Below are positions 36,099-44,435 of a DNA stretch of 64,000 nucleotides, in pieces (within the stretch, counting starts at the first letter, position 1; the number at the start of each line of letters is the position of its first letter). Made by a program: the position numbers and the translations under genes. The notes under the pieces are model-generated. The model did no database searches. It saw only the letters and a program-made list of their open reading frames with translations, and was not told the origin of the DNA. Location: positions 250,001 to 314,000 of the forward strand of contig NZ_PHUF01000004.1 of the NCBI RefSeq assembly GCF_002813245.1, given 5' to 3'. Source of the DNA: Novosphingobium kunmingense (GTDB taxonomy: Bacteria > Pseudomonadota > Alphaproteobacteria > Sphingomonadales > Sphingomonadaceae).

Positions 36099-38147
36099 TC
36101 AAGCCAGATTGATGAGAATATTGCCGACGGCGTCGACGGTGGCGATGCAGCCGGTTTCGATTAATGTGGTCGAATCCATCTCTGTGACGATGGCTGGGCC
36201 GACGATTTTATCCCCGTGGCGCAATTGCGCGCGGTCATAGATAACGGCGGGCCGCATTGCCCCGTCCATCCAGACCTCGTGATCGCGTACTTTTGCAGCC
36301 GAGGGATTGCCGTCCCCGCGAGGCAGCTGCGCGGCCGGCAGGTCAAGCGGCTTGCCGAGCGCGACGGCGCGCAGGTTCACGATCTCGTGTTCGCTGTCCA
36401 TGTTGAAGGTGAACAGTCGGTTGTGTTCCTGATCGAACCGCTCGGTCAATGCGGCGATACCTGTTACCGCCAACTCGGAGAGGGTCACTTCGAGCGGCAC
36501 TTCAAAAGCTTGGCCGGAGTAGCGCACGTCTATTTCGAAGACCGTCGTGATATCGCTCGAAGGCACTCCATCATTTTCCAGTTCGCGGCGCAGCTGCGAT
36601 TCCATTTCGCCCAGGATTGCGGTCAGGTCTTTGACGTCGGTTCTAGACGCTAGCGTCGAGAAGGAGCGGGCGGTTTCAGTGCGCATCCGGGTGGTCGCGT
36701 CGCCGAGCGCGCACAGCACGCCCGGCGAAACGGGAGAAACCGCGGGCCAGGATCCCATGAGCCTGGCGACCGCGTTAACATGAAGCGGACCAGCACCGCC
36801 GAAACCCATCAGGGCGAAGTCGCGAGGATCGTAGCCTTGCTGCACCGAGATCATGCGCAGGGCGCCGAACATGTTCTCGTTGACGATATCGATGATTCCC
36901 CGGGCTGCAGCGTACAGATCGATTCCAAGCGCATCGGCAATCGTCTGGACCGCCCTGATCGAACCATCCCTGTCAAGCTTGAAAGACCCGCCTAGAAGGG
37001 CTTCAGGCAGATACCCCAGAACCACGTTCGCGTCGGTGACCGTGGGCAGCGTTCCGCCCTTCCCATAGGCAACTGGACCGGGAACCGCGCCTGCCGATTG
37101 CGGCCCGACGCGAAGTGCACCGGTCAGCTCTGGCACGTAGGCGATAGACCCTCCGCCCGCCCCGACGGTCTTGACGTCCAGCGCCGAAGCCCTGACCGCA
37201 AGGTGGCCAACCTCGGTCGTCCGAGTGCGCCGTGCCTCGAGGTTTTCAATTAGCGCTACGTCCGTCGATGTCCCGCCCACATCAAGCGTCAAGATGTTCT
37301 TGATACCGGAGTTTCTACCGACCCAGATTGCGCCGGTCACACCGCCCGCAGGCCCAGACATCAGAAGTGAAACGGGATGCTCCTCTGATTTCTCAGATGT
37401 CATCAGGCCGCCGTCCGAACGAAGCAGAGACAGCTTGCCAGCCATTCCCGATGCGCGCAGCCTTTCGCGCAGGTTACGGACATAGTGACCAACAATCGGG
37501 CGAACAGCCGCATTGGCCACCGTGGTCAATGTACGCTCATATTCCTGCATTTCGGGCAAGACTTGGTGGCTGAGCGAGACAGGGACGCCTGGCATGGTTT
37601 CGGCGGCCAGTTCAGCTACACGTTGTTCGTGCGCGCCGTTCAGGTAGGCGTTCATCAGGCTGACGGTCAGCGCCTCGACACCTTGAGCCTTCAACTTGCT
37701 GAGTGCCGAGCGGATGTCGTCGTCGTCGATCGGGCGATATTCGATCCCCTGGGCCGTCATCCTGCCCTTGATCTCGAACGTGTCCTCCAGCGCGGCGAGC
37801 GGCTGGGGCTTAGGCCAGACGATCCAGCCGGCGAGGCCACCCGGCACGAAACTACGGGCGATCTGCATGACGTGACGGTATCCTTCGGTCACGACCAGCC
37901 CCACCCGCGCGCCCTTTCCTTCCAGTACGGCGTTCGTGGCGACAGTCGTGCCGTGCAGGAAGGTCCGGATATCGTCAGGAACGATGCCGGCGCTTTCGCA
38001 GACCGCGACAACGCCGTTGAGGATGCCTTCGGAACTGTCGTGAGGAGTCGAAGGCGTCTTGTGCCGCCAGAACGCGCCCGTGCCTTCATCAAGCAACAAC
38101 AGGTCTGTAAAGGTCCCCCCAACGTCGACGCCCAGACGGAAAGTCAT
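36099..38147 (-). CDS. Hydantoinase A/oxoprolinase family subunit (HyuA-like, ATPase)
   Basis: A 682-residue ASKHA-fold ATPase subunit starting RLGVDVGGTFTDLLLLD, with the second phosphate motif in LTLDVGGTSTDVAL (about residue 290) and a C-terminal swivelling domain. With HyuB it phosphorylates and opens a cyclic amide, or carboxylates a ketone. The ATG at 38147 has AAGGAT 8 bases upstream; a longer frame to 38216 is rejected. 4 bp after the lyase gene in the operon. Confidence 0.9.
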   Translation of the reverse strand: MTFRLGVDVGGTFTDLLLLDEGTGAFWRHKTPSTPHDSSEGILNGVVAVCESAGIVPDDIRTFLHGTTVATNAVLEGKGARVGLVVTEGYRHVMQIARSFVPGGLAGWIVWPKPQPLAALEDTFEIKGRMTAQGIEYRPIDDDDIRSALSKLKAQGVEALTVSLMNAYLNGAHEQRVAELAAETMPGVPVSLSHQVLPEMQEYERTLTTVANAAVRPIVGHYVRNLRERLRASGMAGKLSLLRSDGGLMTSEKSEEHPVSLLMSGPAGGVTGAIWVGRNSGIKNILTLDVGGTSTDVALIENLEARRTRTTEVGHLAVRASALDVKTVGAGGGSIAYVPELTGALRVGPQSAGAVPGPVAYGKGGTLPTVTDANVVLGYLPEALLGGSFKLDRDGSIRAVQTIADALGIDLYAAARGIIDIVNENMFGALRMISVQQGYDPRDFALMGFGGAGPLHVNAVARLMGSWPAVSPVSPGVLCALGDATTRMRTETARSFSTLASRTDVKDLTAILGEMESQLRRELENDGVPSSDITTVFEIDVRYSGQAFEVPLEVTLSELAVTGIAALTERFDQEHNRLFTFNMDSEHEIVNLRAVALGKPLDLPAAQLPRGDGNPSAAKVRDHEVWMDGAMRPAVIYDRAQLRHGDKIVGPAIVTEMDSTTLIETGCIATVDAVGNILINLA

Positions 38148-38151
38148 GCTG

Positions 38152-39066
38152 TTATCCTTGAAGCTGATTAGATGAAGGAAAGGAGCCGGCACGGCTGAGC
38201 AGCCCGGGAACCGCACGCGACATCTCGCCGGAGAGCCAGCGGGCGGTGTCGATTGTCACTGCACTGTCGAGGCCGGTCGAAATGCCTGACCGTTCCAGCA
38301 GGTAGAGCAGATCCTCGGTCGCGATGTTGCCTGTCGCATTGGGCGCGAACGGACAGCCGCCGATGCCGCCGACCGATGCATCGAGGGTGGCAGCCCCCGC
38401 TTCGATCGCGGCGAGAGCATTGGCGTATCCGGTGTTGCGCGTATTGTGGAGATGGACCCGAATGGGCAGGCCGCTGGCAAGTTCGCGCAAGCGCGAAACC
38501 AAGTTATGCACCTGCCGCGGAACAGCCACTCCGATCGTATCGGCAAGGGCCAGTTCGACCGGCCCCGCATCGACAAGCCGCGCGGCCATCGCAAGGACGT
38601 GAGAAGGATCGACCTCGCCCTCGAAAGGGCAACCGAAGGCGGCGCCAATTGTGACCTGTGCCCTGCGCCCCTCCTGCCGCGCCAGCCTGAGTATCTCGCC
38701 CGCGATCTCGACCGAGCCCATCGATGTCTGGCCCTGGTTCGCTTTGGCGAAACTGTCGCTCGCCACGCAGACCGCCCCCAGTTCGCGCACATTCGTCTCG
38801 AGGGCTCGCAACGCACCGCGCTTGTTCATGACGAGACCGATGGTGATGACGTTGTCGGGCAGGTCGAGCCCGGCAACCACCGCTTCGGCATCGGCCATCT
38901 GGGGTACCGCATCGGGGCGAACGAAGCTTGCCACTTCAAGGCGCCGAGCGCCGGCCGTGACCATGCGCTGGATCAGTTCGATTTTTTGCCCGGTCGAGAA
39001 GATCGTTTGCGTTTCGTTTTGGAGTCCGTCACGGGCGCTGACTTCGACAATTTCTATCGTCGCCAT
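38152..39066 (-). CDS. HMG-CoA-lyase-like aldol lyase
   Basis: A 304-residue DRE-TIM barrel lyase: VSARDGLQNE (9-18) carries the catalytic Arg/Asp, and GGIGGCPFAPNATGN holds the signature cysteine. HMG-CoA lyase cleaves 3-hydroxy-3-methylglutaryl-CoA to acetyl-CoA and acetoacetate; homologues in catabolic clusters act on related 3-hydroxy-3-substituted acyl-CoAs. The ATG at 39066 overlaps the preceding stop (TGATG). The class III CoA-transferase in the same operon may supply its substrate. Confidence 0.88.
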   Translation of the reverse strand: MATIEIVEVSARDGLQNETQTIFSTGQKIELIQRMVTAGARRLEVASFVRPDAVPQMADAEAVVAGLDLPDNVITIGLVMNKRGALRALETNVRELGAVCVASDSFAKANQGQTSMGSVEIAGEILRLARQEGRRAQVTIGAAFGCPFEGEVDPSHVLAMAARLVDAGPVELALADTIGVAVPRQVHNLVSRLRELASGLPIRVHLHNTRNTGYANALAAIEAGAATLDASVGGIGGCPFAPNATGNIATEDLLYLLERSGISTGLDSAVTIDTARWLSGEMSRAVPGLLSRAGSFPSSNQLQG

Positions 39067-39698
39067 CACGGGGCCTCCAGGCTTCCGAGGAACTCGATCG
39101 CTTCCGCTTCGGTAACCACGTCGGCGTATTTGGCGTTCATGTCGAACAGGTTGGCTTCATGGGGTCCCGGGTGCCGATCGCCGCAGGCATCTCCTACGAC
39201 GCTGGTGCGGAACCCGTGCGACATTGCGTCGATGCAGGTCGCCCTGACACACCCGCTGGTGGTGAGGCCGGTTAGCAGAACGCTGTCGATGCCAAGCGCA
39301 GTGAGTGTCGAAGCCAGTGATGTGCCGAAGAATGCGCTGGGATATTGCTTGGACAAGACGAGCTCTTCGGCACGCGGTTCAAGGCCTCGCGGCCATGCGC
39401 CCATCGGACTACCCTCGAGAAAATACCTGAGCGGGCGAGCTTTCTCGAAGAAACGCCCTCCGTCCAACGCCAGAGGATGGTACTGGACCCTGGTGAGTAT
39501 CACCGGGATACTGGCCCTGGTCGCCGCTTCGCGAACACGAAGGGCAGATGCCAGCGCATCCTCGACACCCGCGTATAAATCACAGCCCGGCTCGAAATAG
39601 GCTTGAACGAAATCGATCAGGATCAGGGCGGGCCGCGTGCCGAACCCGACGCGGGTTCCGTAAGCGCGCTCGTAGTTCACAAGGAGGTCGTCGCTCAT
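39066..39698 (-). CDS. Isochorismatase-family amidohydrolase (paralogue 2)
   Basis: A 210-residue cysteine hydrolase with the same triad as paralogue 1: D29 (LILIDFVQAYF), K117 (LVLSKQYPSAFF), C150 (TTSGCVRAT). It is shorter at the N-terminus. Likely hydrolyses an acyclic amide or carbamoyl group produced by HyuAB or ring cleavage. The ATG at 39698 overlaps the leuD-like stop by 4 bp (ATGA). Confidence 0.85.
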   Translation of the reverse strand: MSDDLLVNYERAYGTRVGFGTRPALILIDFVQAYFEPGCDLYAGVEDALASALRVREAATRASIPVILTRVQYHPLALDGGRFFEKARPLRYFLEGSPMGAWPRGLEPRAEELVLSKQYPSAFFGTSLASTLTALGIDSVLLTGLTTSGCVRATCIDAMSHGFRTSVVGDACGDRHPGPHEANLFDMNAKYADVVTEAEAIEFLGSLEAP

Positions 39699-40300
39699 CG
39701 CGCATCCTCGTACAGCCAAGGTTGCTCTGACTGCTGGCGCTGTTCGAACGCTGCGACGTGCGCCCCCTCCTCCTCCAGGATCAAGTCGATGTCGTCCCAC
39801 CCGTTAAGCAACCGCATGCGGTTCGCCGAGGGTACAGAGAATTCGACTTCATCGATGCCGGCGGTGATGGTTTGATGCCGGAGGTCGACGACGATGGAAC
39901 CGGAAACTTTGGCAATGCGATCAATAGTGTGGCGAGGCAGAACGATGGTAAGGACCCCGTTGCGCAGACAATTGGCGGCAAAGATCTCGCCGAAGCTCGG
40001 TGCGATCACGCATCGAATGCCGTATCCGGCCAGCGCCCAGACGGCCTGCTCACGGCTTGATCCACAACCGAAGTCGTCCCCGGCAAGAACGACCTGCGCT
40101 CCGGCAAATCGGGGGTCGTCGACCAGATTACCGGAAATGGGGTGGCCATCGGCATCGATCCGCCTGTCGTGGCAGAAATAGGTGCCCAGACCATCACGGT
40201 CCATTAATAGCAGGAACCGCGCTGGATAGAGGATGTCCGTATCGATCCTGTCCTCAAGCAGAGGGAGCGCAACGGAGCAAACCGAGCCGAATGCCTTCAT
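39695..40300 (-). CDS. LeuD-like small subunit of an aconitase-superfamily hydratase
   Basis: A 201-residue swivel-domain protein with GDDFGCGSSREQA and VIAPSFGEIFAANCLRNG, the LeuD hallmarks. With the LeuC-like partner it would move water on and off a substituted maleate/malate. The N-terminus departs from housekeeping LeuD and the gene is embedded in a catabolic operon without leuA or leuB, so a catabolic hydratase (citraconate or dimethylmaleate hydratase type) is more likely than leucine synthesis. ATGA overlaps on both sides. Confidence 0.85.
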   Translation of the reverse strand: MKAFGSVCSVALPLLEDRIDTDILYPARFLLLMDRDGLGTYFCHDRRIDADGHPISGNLVDDPRFAGAQVVLAGDDFGCGSSREQAVWALAGYGIRCVIAPSFGEIFAANCLRNGVLTIVLPRHTIDRIAKVSGSIVVDLRHQTITAGIDEVEFSVPSANRMRLLNGWDDIDLILEEEGAHVAAFEQRQQSEQPWLYEDAR

Positions 40301-41703
40301 GTCGCGATCTCCCTGACATCGGCCAGGTAGCCGACGATCGCACTGGCGGCTGCAGATGCCGGACTCATCAAGTGCGTTCGCCCTTCGCGCCCTTGGCGGC
40401 CCTCGAAGTTGCGGTTTGAAGTCGAGGCGCAGCGTTCGCGCGGTGCCAGTCGGTCCGCATTCATTGCGACGCACATCGAACAACCCGCCTCACGCCAGGC
40501 AAGCCCGGCATCCGTGAAGACGCGGTCAAGGCCCTCCTCTTCGGCCTGGCGCCTTACGGCAGTCGATCCCGGCACGACGATGGCATCGACACCCGAGGCG
40601 ACTTTGCGGCCGGCAACGACGCGTGCCGCTTCGCGCAAGTCTTCGATCCGGCCGTTGGTACACGATCCGATGAATACCTTGTCGATCCGCACGTCTTGCA
40701 GTGCGGTGCCAGCACGAAGTCCCATGTAATCAAGGCAACTGGCAATCCGCTGTCGCTCGCCGTCGTCCGCCGCGTCGCGGGGATCTGGAACCCGCGCGTC
40801 GATGCCCAGTGCGTCGTGCGGACTCGTCCCCCAAGTCACTTGGGGCGCGAGGTCCGAGACATCCAGCACGATCGACTTATCGAACTTGGCATCGGCATCG
40901 GTGACTAGGCTCTTCCAATAGGCAAGAGCCCGATCCCATTGCGTCGATAGGGGCGCGTATGGCCGCCCTTCAAGGTATGCATAGGTTGTCGCGTCAGGCG
41001 CCACCATCCCGATGCGCGCGCCTGCTTCGATCGACATGTTGCAGAGCGTCATACGCGCGGCCATCGACATGGCTTCGACCACCGGACCGCGGTATTCGAT
41101 CGCATGGCCCGTGCCAAAACCGACGCCGTACCGGCCGATCATTGCCAAGGCATAATCCTTCGCCCCGATCCACAGACCAGCCGTGCCTTCAAGGCGCACC
41201 TCGAGCGACCGCGCCTTTTGCTGCACGATGCACTGCGTTGCCAAGATCGTCGCGCAATCGCTGGCACCGATGCCGAAGGCGAGCGCTCCAAAGGCTCCGT
41301 GGGTGGATGTGTGGCTGTCACCGCAGCCAAGGGTGATCCCGGGCAGCGTGAACCCAAGTTCGGGCCCGACAACATGGACAATGCCTTGGCGCTGATCCGT
41401 CAGGGCAATGAAAGGGATGCCGAAATCTTTCGCATTGGTCTCCAGCGCAGCGACCTGCGCCGCGGCCATTGGATCGCCGATCGGCCGGGTTCGGTCTGTC
41501 GTGGGCACGGCATGGTCCGGCACTGCGATATGCGACGAAGGGCGCCGTACGGCGGCTTGCTTCGAGCGCAGGGTAACGAAGGACTGCGGCGTGCTCACCT
41601 CGTGGAGCAGGTGTCGATCGACATAGAGCAGGGCCGAGCCATCGCCGTAGTCGCGTACCACGTGCGAATCCCACAGCTTTTCGTATAGCGTGCGACCGCG
41701 CAT
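40297..41703 (-). CDS. LeuC-like large subunit of an aconitase-superfamily hydratase
   Basis: A 468-residue [4Fe-4S] protein with the three cluster cysteines in IGSCTNGR and AGCSMCVAMN, plus GDSHTSTHGAFGALAFGIG. Size and layout match bacterial LeuC. It forms a heterodimer with the adjacent LeuD-like protein. The start at 41703 overlaps the stop of the MDR gene; a long upstream extension in frame has no support. Likely hydrates a substituted maleate for the lyase at 45345. Confidence 0.88.
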   Translation of the reverse strand: MRGRTLYEKLWDSHVVRDYGDGSALLYVDRHLLHEVSTPQSFVTLRSKQAAVRRPSSHIAVPDHAVPTTDRTRPIGDPMAAAQVAALETNAKDFGIPFIALTDQRQGIVHVVGPELGFTLPGITLGCGDSHTSTHGAFGALAFGIGASDCATILATQCIVQQKARSLEVRLEGTAGLWIGAKDYALAMIGRYGVGFGTGHAIEYRGPVVEAMSMAARMTLCNMSIEAGARIGMVAPDATTYAYLEGRPYAPLSTQWDRALAYWKSLVTDADAKFDKSIVLDVSDLAPQVTWGTSPHDALGIDARVPDPRDAADDGERQRIASCLDYMGLRAGTALQDVRIDKVFIGSCTNGRIEDLREAARVVAGRKVASGVDAIVVPGSTAVRRQAEEEGLDRVFTDAGLAWREAGCSMCVAMNADRLAPRERCASTSNRNFEGRQGREGRTHLMSPASAAASAIVGYLADVREIAT

Positions 41704-42728
41704 CAAGCATCCCCGATTTGAATGATGACCCGGCCGACGTCGCGGGCGCCTTCCCCGGCGAGCAGCGCAAAGGCATCTGCTACTTCTTCGAGCGGATAGC
41801 GGCGTGTCACTGTGCCTTTGAGGTCGATCTTGCCACACGCGATCAGATCCAGCGCCTGGTTCTGGTGGTGGCCGCAGCGCACGCCGACGATGCGCAGTTC
41901 GCGATTGACGACGTCCCAACTCGTCAGCGGCAACTGTCCGCCGCCGGTCAGCGCGACAATCCCGCCGGGGGCGGCGATGGCAAAGGCCTGGGCAATACCC
42001 CAATCGGTGGCGGTCGTTTCGATGATCGCTGGACTGGCGCCGGGCCCATCCTTAAGCACAAGCGCCGCCAAGTCTTCTCCGTGGGCGCTTATGCCAAAGG
42101 CGACCGCGCCGAGCTGACGAGCGATCTCAACGCGCTTGCCCGTGCCGCCAAGGGCAACAACCTCAATCCCGAGAGCACGACCGGCGGCAATTGCGCTAAG
42201 CCCCATGGCCCCGACTCCGATGACTGCGACACAGTCGCCTGCGGATAACTCCATCTGCTCGTAGGCGTTAAGCGCATCGACTATCCCGGCAAGCATTGCG
42301 CCGTCCTCGAACGTCACTTCGTCGGGCAGGGCCGCTAGCTTCCGGGCGGACACGAGGACGAACTCCTCGCAGCAGATCTGCCGGGGAGGAGCCGCAAATT
42401 CTGGATCGAGGCACAGGTTGGTGCGCCCAGAGACGCAATTCGCGCAGTCACCGCAGTGGTCGAGCGCGAGGGCGGTAACGCGGTCGCCAGGATTTACCGA
42501 AGTCACTTCGGCTCCGCAGGATTCGACCACTCCCGAAAAGTCGGCGCCAATGCCGACCGGATAAGACGAAACATAGCGGCCATGGCGGTTCAGATAGGTG
42601 CCGACATCCGTCCCGTATGGCGAATAGGCAATCACCCGGACCAGGACCTGGCCTTTGCCCGGTCTGGGGACTGGCGCATCCACGACTCTCAGGTCTGCAG
42701 GACCGAATAATCTCGCTGCACGCATCAT
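41703..42728 (-). CDS. MDR-family dehydrogenase lacking catalytic zinc ligands
   Basis: A 341-residue medium-chain dehydrogenase/reductase with a GroES-like domain and Rossmann motif (AVIGVGAMGLSA). The structural-zinc cysteines are intact (C92, C95, C98, C106), but the catalytic-zinc ligands are not: the usual Cys in CxxD reads Y38 in SPYGTD, and GHE reads G61-A62-D63. So it keeps the alcohol-dehydrogenase shape but may catalyse a zinc-free reduction or another reaction. Start ATGATG overlaps the bicupin stop. Confidence 0.8.
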   Translation of the reverse strand: MMRAARLFGPADLRVVDAPVPRPGKGQVLVRVIAYSPYGTDVGTYLNRHGRYVSSYPVGIGADFSGVVESCGAEVTSVNPGDRVTALALDHCGDCANCVSGRTNLCLDPEFAAPPRQICCEEFVLVSARKLAALPDEVTFEDGAMLAGIVDALNAYEQMELSAGDCVAVIGVGAMGLSAIAAGRALGIEVVALGGTGKRVEIARQLGAVAFGISAHGEDLAALVLKDGPGASPAIIETTATDWGIAQAFAIAAPGGIVALTGGGQLPLTSWDVVNRELRIVGVRCGHHQNQALDLIACGKIDLKGTVTRRYPLEEVADAFALLAGEGARDVGRVIIQIGDA

Positions 42729-43489
42729 GCCGAACCCGGAGCGAACAACCAGAGGATGAAGCGGCAACCGCTTTCGCAGGCTCGGGCACCAAAGACCTCC
42801 GAACCGGCTGGACCGGCACTGTAGTCGCCGGTGGCGAACGTCGCTCTTTCCCCTCCGATTTCGCCCTCGAGGATGCAGGCTTCCCAAGCAGCGGTGCGGA
42901 CGCTGCCGTCAATCTTCCAGCCCGCAGGCACGTCGACCATTACGGTCCGCGCGCCCGACCGGGCGTCTGCCGAAAGCGGGCGGATACGCCACCCTGCTGG
43001 AAAGGACGGGTCGAGAACCTCTTCGATCTCGGAAACCTTTACCCCGTAAACGTGACCGCGGCCGTCGTTGTAGGCGGGTAGCGGATACTCGTCTGGCTGC
43101 TCAGGATCGTGGATCAGGAGCAAGGCCAGAGGGCCGTCGCTGCGGATAAGAGCCAGGGCGCCCTCTTCGCTACGCTCGTCGTGACCGTGAACTACATGCG
43201 CGGGACGGAAAAAATAGTCTCCAGCGTGCCAATAATGCGTCCCACCGACGGTGACGGACCCGTCCAACATGAAGACCTCTTCGAAGGCATGATGAAAGTG
43301 CGCAATTCCACCGCCGCGCCAGCCGACCGGGATCTCGACGAGGGCGGTGATGTAGCCACTCGCCTCGTTCCGGCCCAGCACCTTGCGGCGCAAGCCATGC
43401 GTACCAAGCGGCTCCCAGGTGATCTCGTCCGGGCGAATCCGCGCAAGCGGTTCGGCGATCATCGTGGGTCCAGCCTTAACCGCAGTCAT
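42725..43489 (-). CDS. Bicupin protein 1 (metal site in N-terminal cupin)
   Basis: A 254-residue two-cupin protein. The first cupin has H64, H66, E71 (HFHHAFEEVF) and H101 (HVVHG), a full 3-His/1-Glu metal site. The second cupin (about 150-250) has no such residues. Relatives include dioxygenases and ChrR-like/DUF4437 proteins. In this operon a ring-cleaving dioxygenase or an isomerase role is possible. The ATG at 43489 is 2 bp after the preceding gene. Confidence 0.75.
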   Translation of the reverse strand: MTAVKAGPTMIAEPLARIRPDEITWEPLGTHGLRRKVLGRNEASGYITALVEIPVGWRGGGIAHFHHAFEEVFMLDGSVTVGGTHYWHAGDYFFRPAHVVHGHDERSEEGALALIRSDGPLALLLIHDPEQPDEYPLPAYNDGRGHVYGVKVSEIEEVLDPSFPAGWRIRPLSADARSGARTVMVDVPAGWKIDGSVRTAAWEACILEGEIGGERATFATGDYSAGPAGSEVFGARACESGCRFILWLFAPGSA

Positions 43490-43491
43490 GC

Positions 43492-44268
43492 TCAGAACTC
43501 GCTCATCAGACGGCCGAAACCTTGCAGGCGGTCGGTGAAGCCGTTGGCACGTAGCGCATGCCAATACGTTGCCGTGTTGATCGCAATGACCGGCTTGTTT
43601 AGCCAAAGTTCGGCAGCGGCGGCGACGCGGATTGCCGAAATGTTGGTTCCGCACTGGATTAGCGCGTCGACATCGTCACCATCGAGGGCCTTGAACGTAT
43701 CGATAATGGTTCGCTCGGTCTGTTCGGCGATGGAGGTCCACGAAGGACATTGCAACGGAATGTCTCGGACGGTCTCGTAACCGTGGTCTGAGAGGAAGTT
43801 GCGGACCTCTGCATTGGCAGTCGGGTAGTAGGGCGAGAAGAAAGCGACTTTCTTGATCCCACCATAGGCGGCAAGCGCGGCGACCGTTGCTTCGGAGCCA
43901 GTCGACACGCCGAGACCCGAAATTTCTTCGACGCCCCGCCGCCATTTAACGGCCCCATCTGCGCCACCGAAGAAGGTAACCGCTGACATGCCCATGACGA
44001 GATAGTTGGGCTTGCAGGTCAGCACGCCGCGCACCGCTTCGTGCGTATTGTCGCTGATTTCCCACGCGCCGGCCATGAACGACTCGTTCGAGACGGCCTT
44101 TGCATCGTCGACGACGATGCGGCTGTAGTGATTGGTTACTCCTGGAACGCGCAAATCGTCAAAATCGGGCTGTACGATGGTGTTTGTCGAAGGCCCGAGA
44201 ACGCCGAACTTCATGCGGTAGCCAAGTTGATCAGCTTGGACGCGGCCCGGAATGGTGTCGATTGTCAT
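43492..44268 (-). CDS. Maleate isomerase/arylmalonate decarboxylase-fold enzyme with one active-site Cys
   Basis: A 258-residue Asp/Glu-racemase superfamily protein. The N-terminal GPSTNT motif is as in maleate cis-trans isomerases, and C206 (IQCGTN) matches the second catalytic cysteine. The first is replaced: M94 in VMGMSAVTFFGG, where maleate isomerase has the nucleophile (ACTSG). Arylmalonate decarboxylases also have only the second cysteine. So a decarboxylase or altered isomerase is likely. First gene of the ten-gene operon, divergent from the IclR gene. Confidence 0.8.
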   Translation of the reverse strand: MTIDTIPGRVQADQLGYRMKFGVLGPSTNTIVQPDFDDLRVPGVTNHYSRIVVDDAKAVSNESFMAGAWEISDNTHEAVRGVLTCKPNYLVMGMSAVTFFGGADGAVKWRRGVEEISGLGVSTGSEATVAALAAYGGIKKVAFFSPYYPTANAEVRNFLSDHGYETVRDIPLQCPSWTSIAEQTERTIIDTFKALDGDDVDALIQCGTNISAIRVAAAAELWLNKPVIAINTATYWHALRANGFTDRLQGFGRLMSEF

Positions 44269-44367
44269 GCGCGGTTCCTCGGCATTCGGCGATGTCGTTA
44301 TGCATCGGCGGTTTCGAGATGATCTTCACCTTCGTGCCGCTGGCGAACCACTCCGCGCTTGAGGTTT

Positions 44368-44382
44368 GTTCGTCAGGCGAAT
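44368..44382. promoter_or_regulatory. Island operator site 4 (IclR/operon divergent promoter)
   Basis: GTTCGTCAGGCGAAT, perfect TTCG/CGAA arms. It sits between the ten-gene operon (start 44268) and the IclR gene (start 44436), 53 bp before the latter, fit for autoregulation and operon control. Confidence 0.62.
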
Positions 44383-44435
44383 ATGCTCACGGCAATAGAC
44401 GGTTTAGCGCCAAAAGGTGGCATAATCGGCTGGCA

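Noticed and set aside
39695..41703. LeuCD as leucine biosynthesis genes
   Set aside because: No leuA or leuB near; embedded in a catabolic operon, and the LeuD N-terminus differs from the housekeeping form.
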